DNA of 5,482 bases from Deltaproteobacteria bacterium (GTDB lineage: Bacteria > Desulfobacterota > DSM-4660 > Desulfatiglandales > B25-G16), in the NCBI GenBank assembly GCA_020348625.1, contig CP070752.1, forward strand, positions 1,625,790 through 1,631,271, given 5' to 3'. The notes beneath the pieces were generated by a model. It did not search any database and had not been told where the DNA came from. It was given only the letters and a program-made list of their open reading frames with translations. Every line of letters starts with the position of its first letter. Within the stretch, counting starts at the first letter, position 1. Below are positions 5,242-5,482 of the stretch, in pieces. Both the position numbers and the translations under genes were made by a program.

Positions 5242-5482
5242 CGTTTTTACCCCTTTCCTTGCAAGCGAAAATGAGCTTCTCTAACAGGAGGAAATGCCCT
5301 CTCAGGCATAATCTACACAAGGCAAGCTACCACTACGGCACGCTGAGGGCAAGCAATTCCTGATGAGACGATACTTGAAGCGGGCATTTAGAGGTTCCAT
5401 CTTTTTGACGAAGAGACTAAGAAAATATCTGGGCTTATACCCCTACTGAAAAAGAGCGATGGTTATTCCGTGAGGACCTATA
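5242..5482. other. Leader of the dehydrogenase gene and unassigned right edge
   Basis: Apart from the ribosome binding site of the dehydrogenase gene (5250-5256, minus strand), I see no gene here. A small stem, ATGCC (5294-5298) with GGCAT (5305-5309), lies in the likely leader. I found no pair of promoter boxes with acceptable spacing on the minus strand. All frames reaching the right edge are closed within about 16 codons, except for fragments too short to judge. Confidence 0.5.

Overview
The window is a chromosomal stretch of a bacterium with five complete protein genes, strong GGAGG-type ribosome binding sites and ordinary bacterial spacing. The gene content suggests an organism that degrades organic acids and amino acids, perhaps an anaerobe of the Desulfobacterota (former Deltaproteobacteria): an orphan alpha subunit of an NDP-forming acyl-CoA synthetase, a nitronate monooxygenase/FabK-type flavoprotein and a beta-hydroxyacid dehydrogenase. 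The REP-like hairpins between genes fit that picture, but the taxonomic guess is weak. There is no phage, plasmid, CRISPR or defence signature. The 'phage holin' family label on one gene is a family name only.

Layout. Bases 1-376 hold no convincing gene. They contain a 70-bp element bounded by 17-bp inverted repeats (81-150) and a weak terminator-like hairpin (212-234) downstream of the first gene. The first gene, on the minus strand, encodes an acyl-CoA synthetase alpha subunit. Its best start is a GTG at 1807, so the reading frame to 1978 overstates it by 57 codons. A 237-bp divergent control region (1808-2044) separates it from a plus-strand flavoprotein gene (2045-3010). Next come three minus-strand genes, given in order of rising coordinate: a small four-helix membrane protein (3119-3511), the ribosome-rescue hydrolase ArfB (3802-4227, real start inside a longer frame) and an NAD(P)-dependent beta-hydroxyacid dehydrogenase (4360-5241). 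The dehydrogenase and arfB could share a transcript because the gap is only 132 bp. Between arfB and the membrane protein lies a palindrome-dense stretch (about 3589-3730). The last 241 bp are the dehydrogenase leader and unassigned DNA.

How the genes may work together. The divergent acyl-CoA synthetase/flavoprotein pair plausibly shares regulation and may serve one acyl-CoA or carboxylic-acid pathway. The dehydrogenase could act on related 3-hydroxy acids, but it is separated from the pair by two housekeeping-type genes, so this link is speculative. The most notable observations are two REP-like hairpins with compensatory base-pair changes, the replacement of the usual active-site histidine by alanine in the flavoprotein, and the absence of an ATP-grasp beta subunit beside the synthetase alpha subunit. 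I see no clear evidence of an undescribed multi-gene system.
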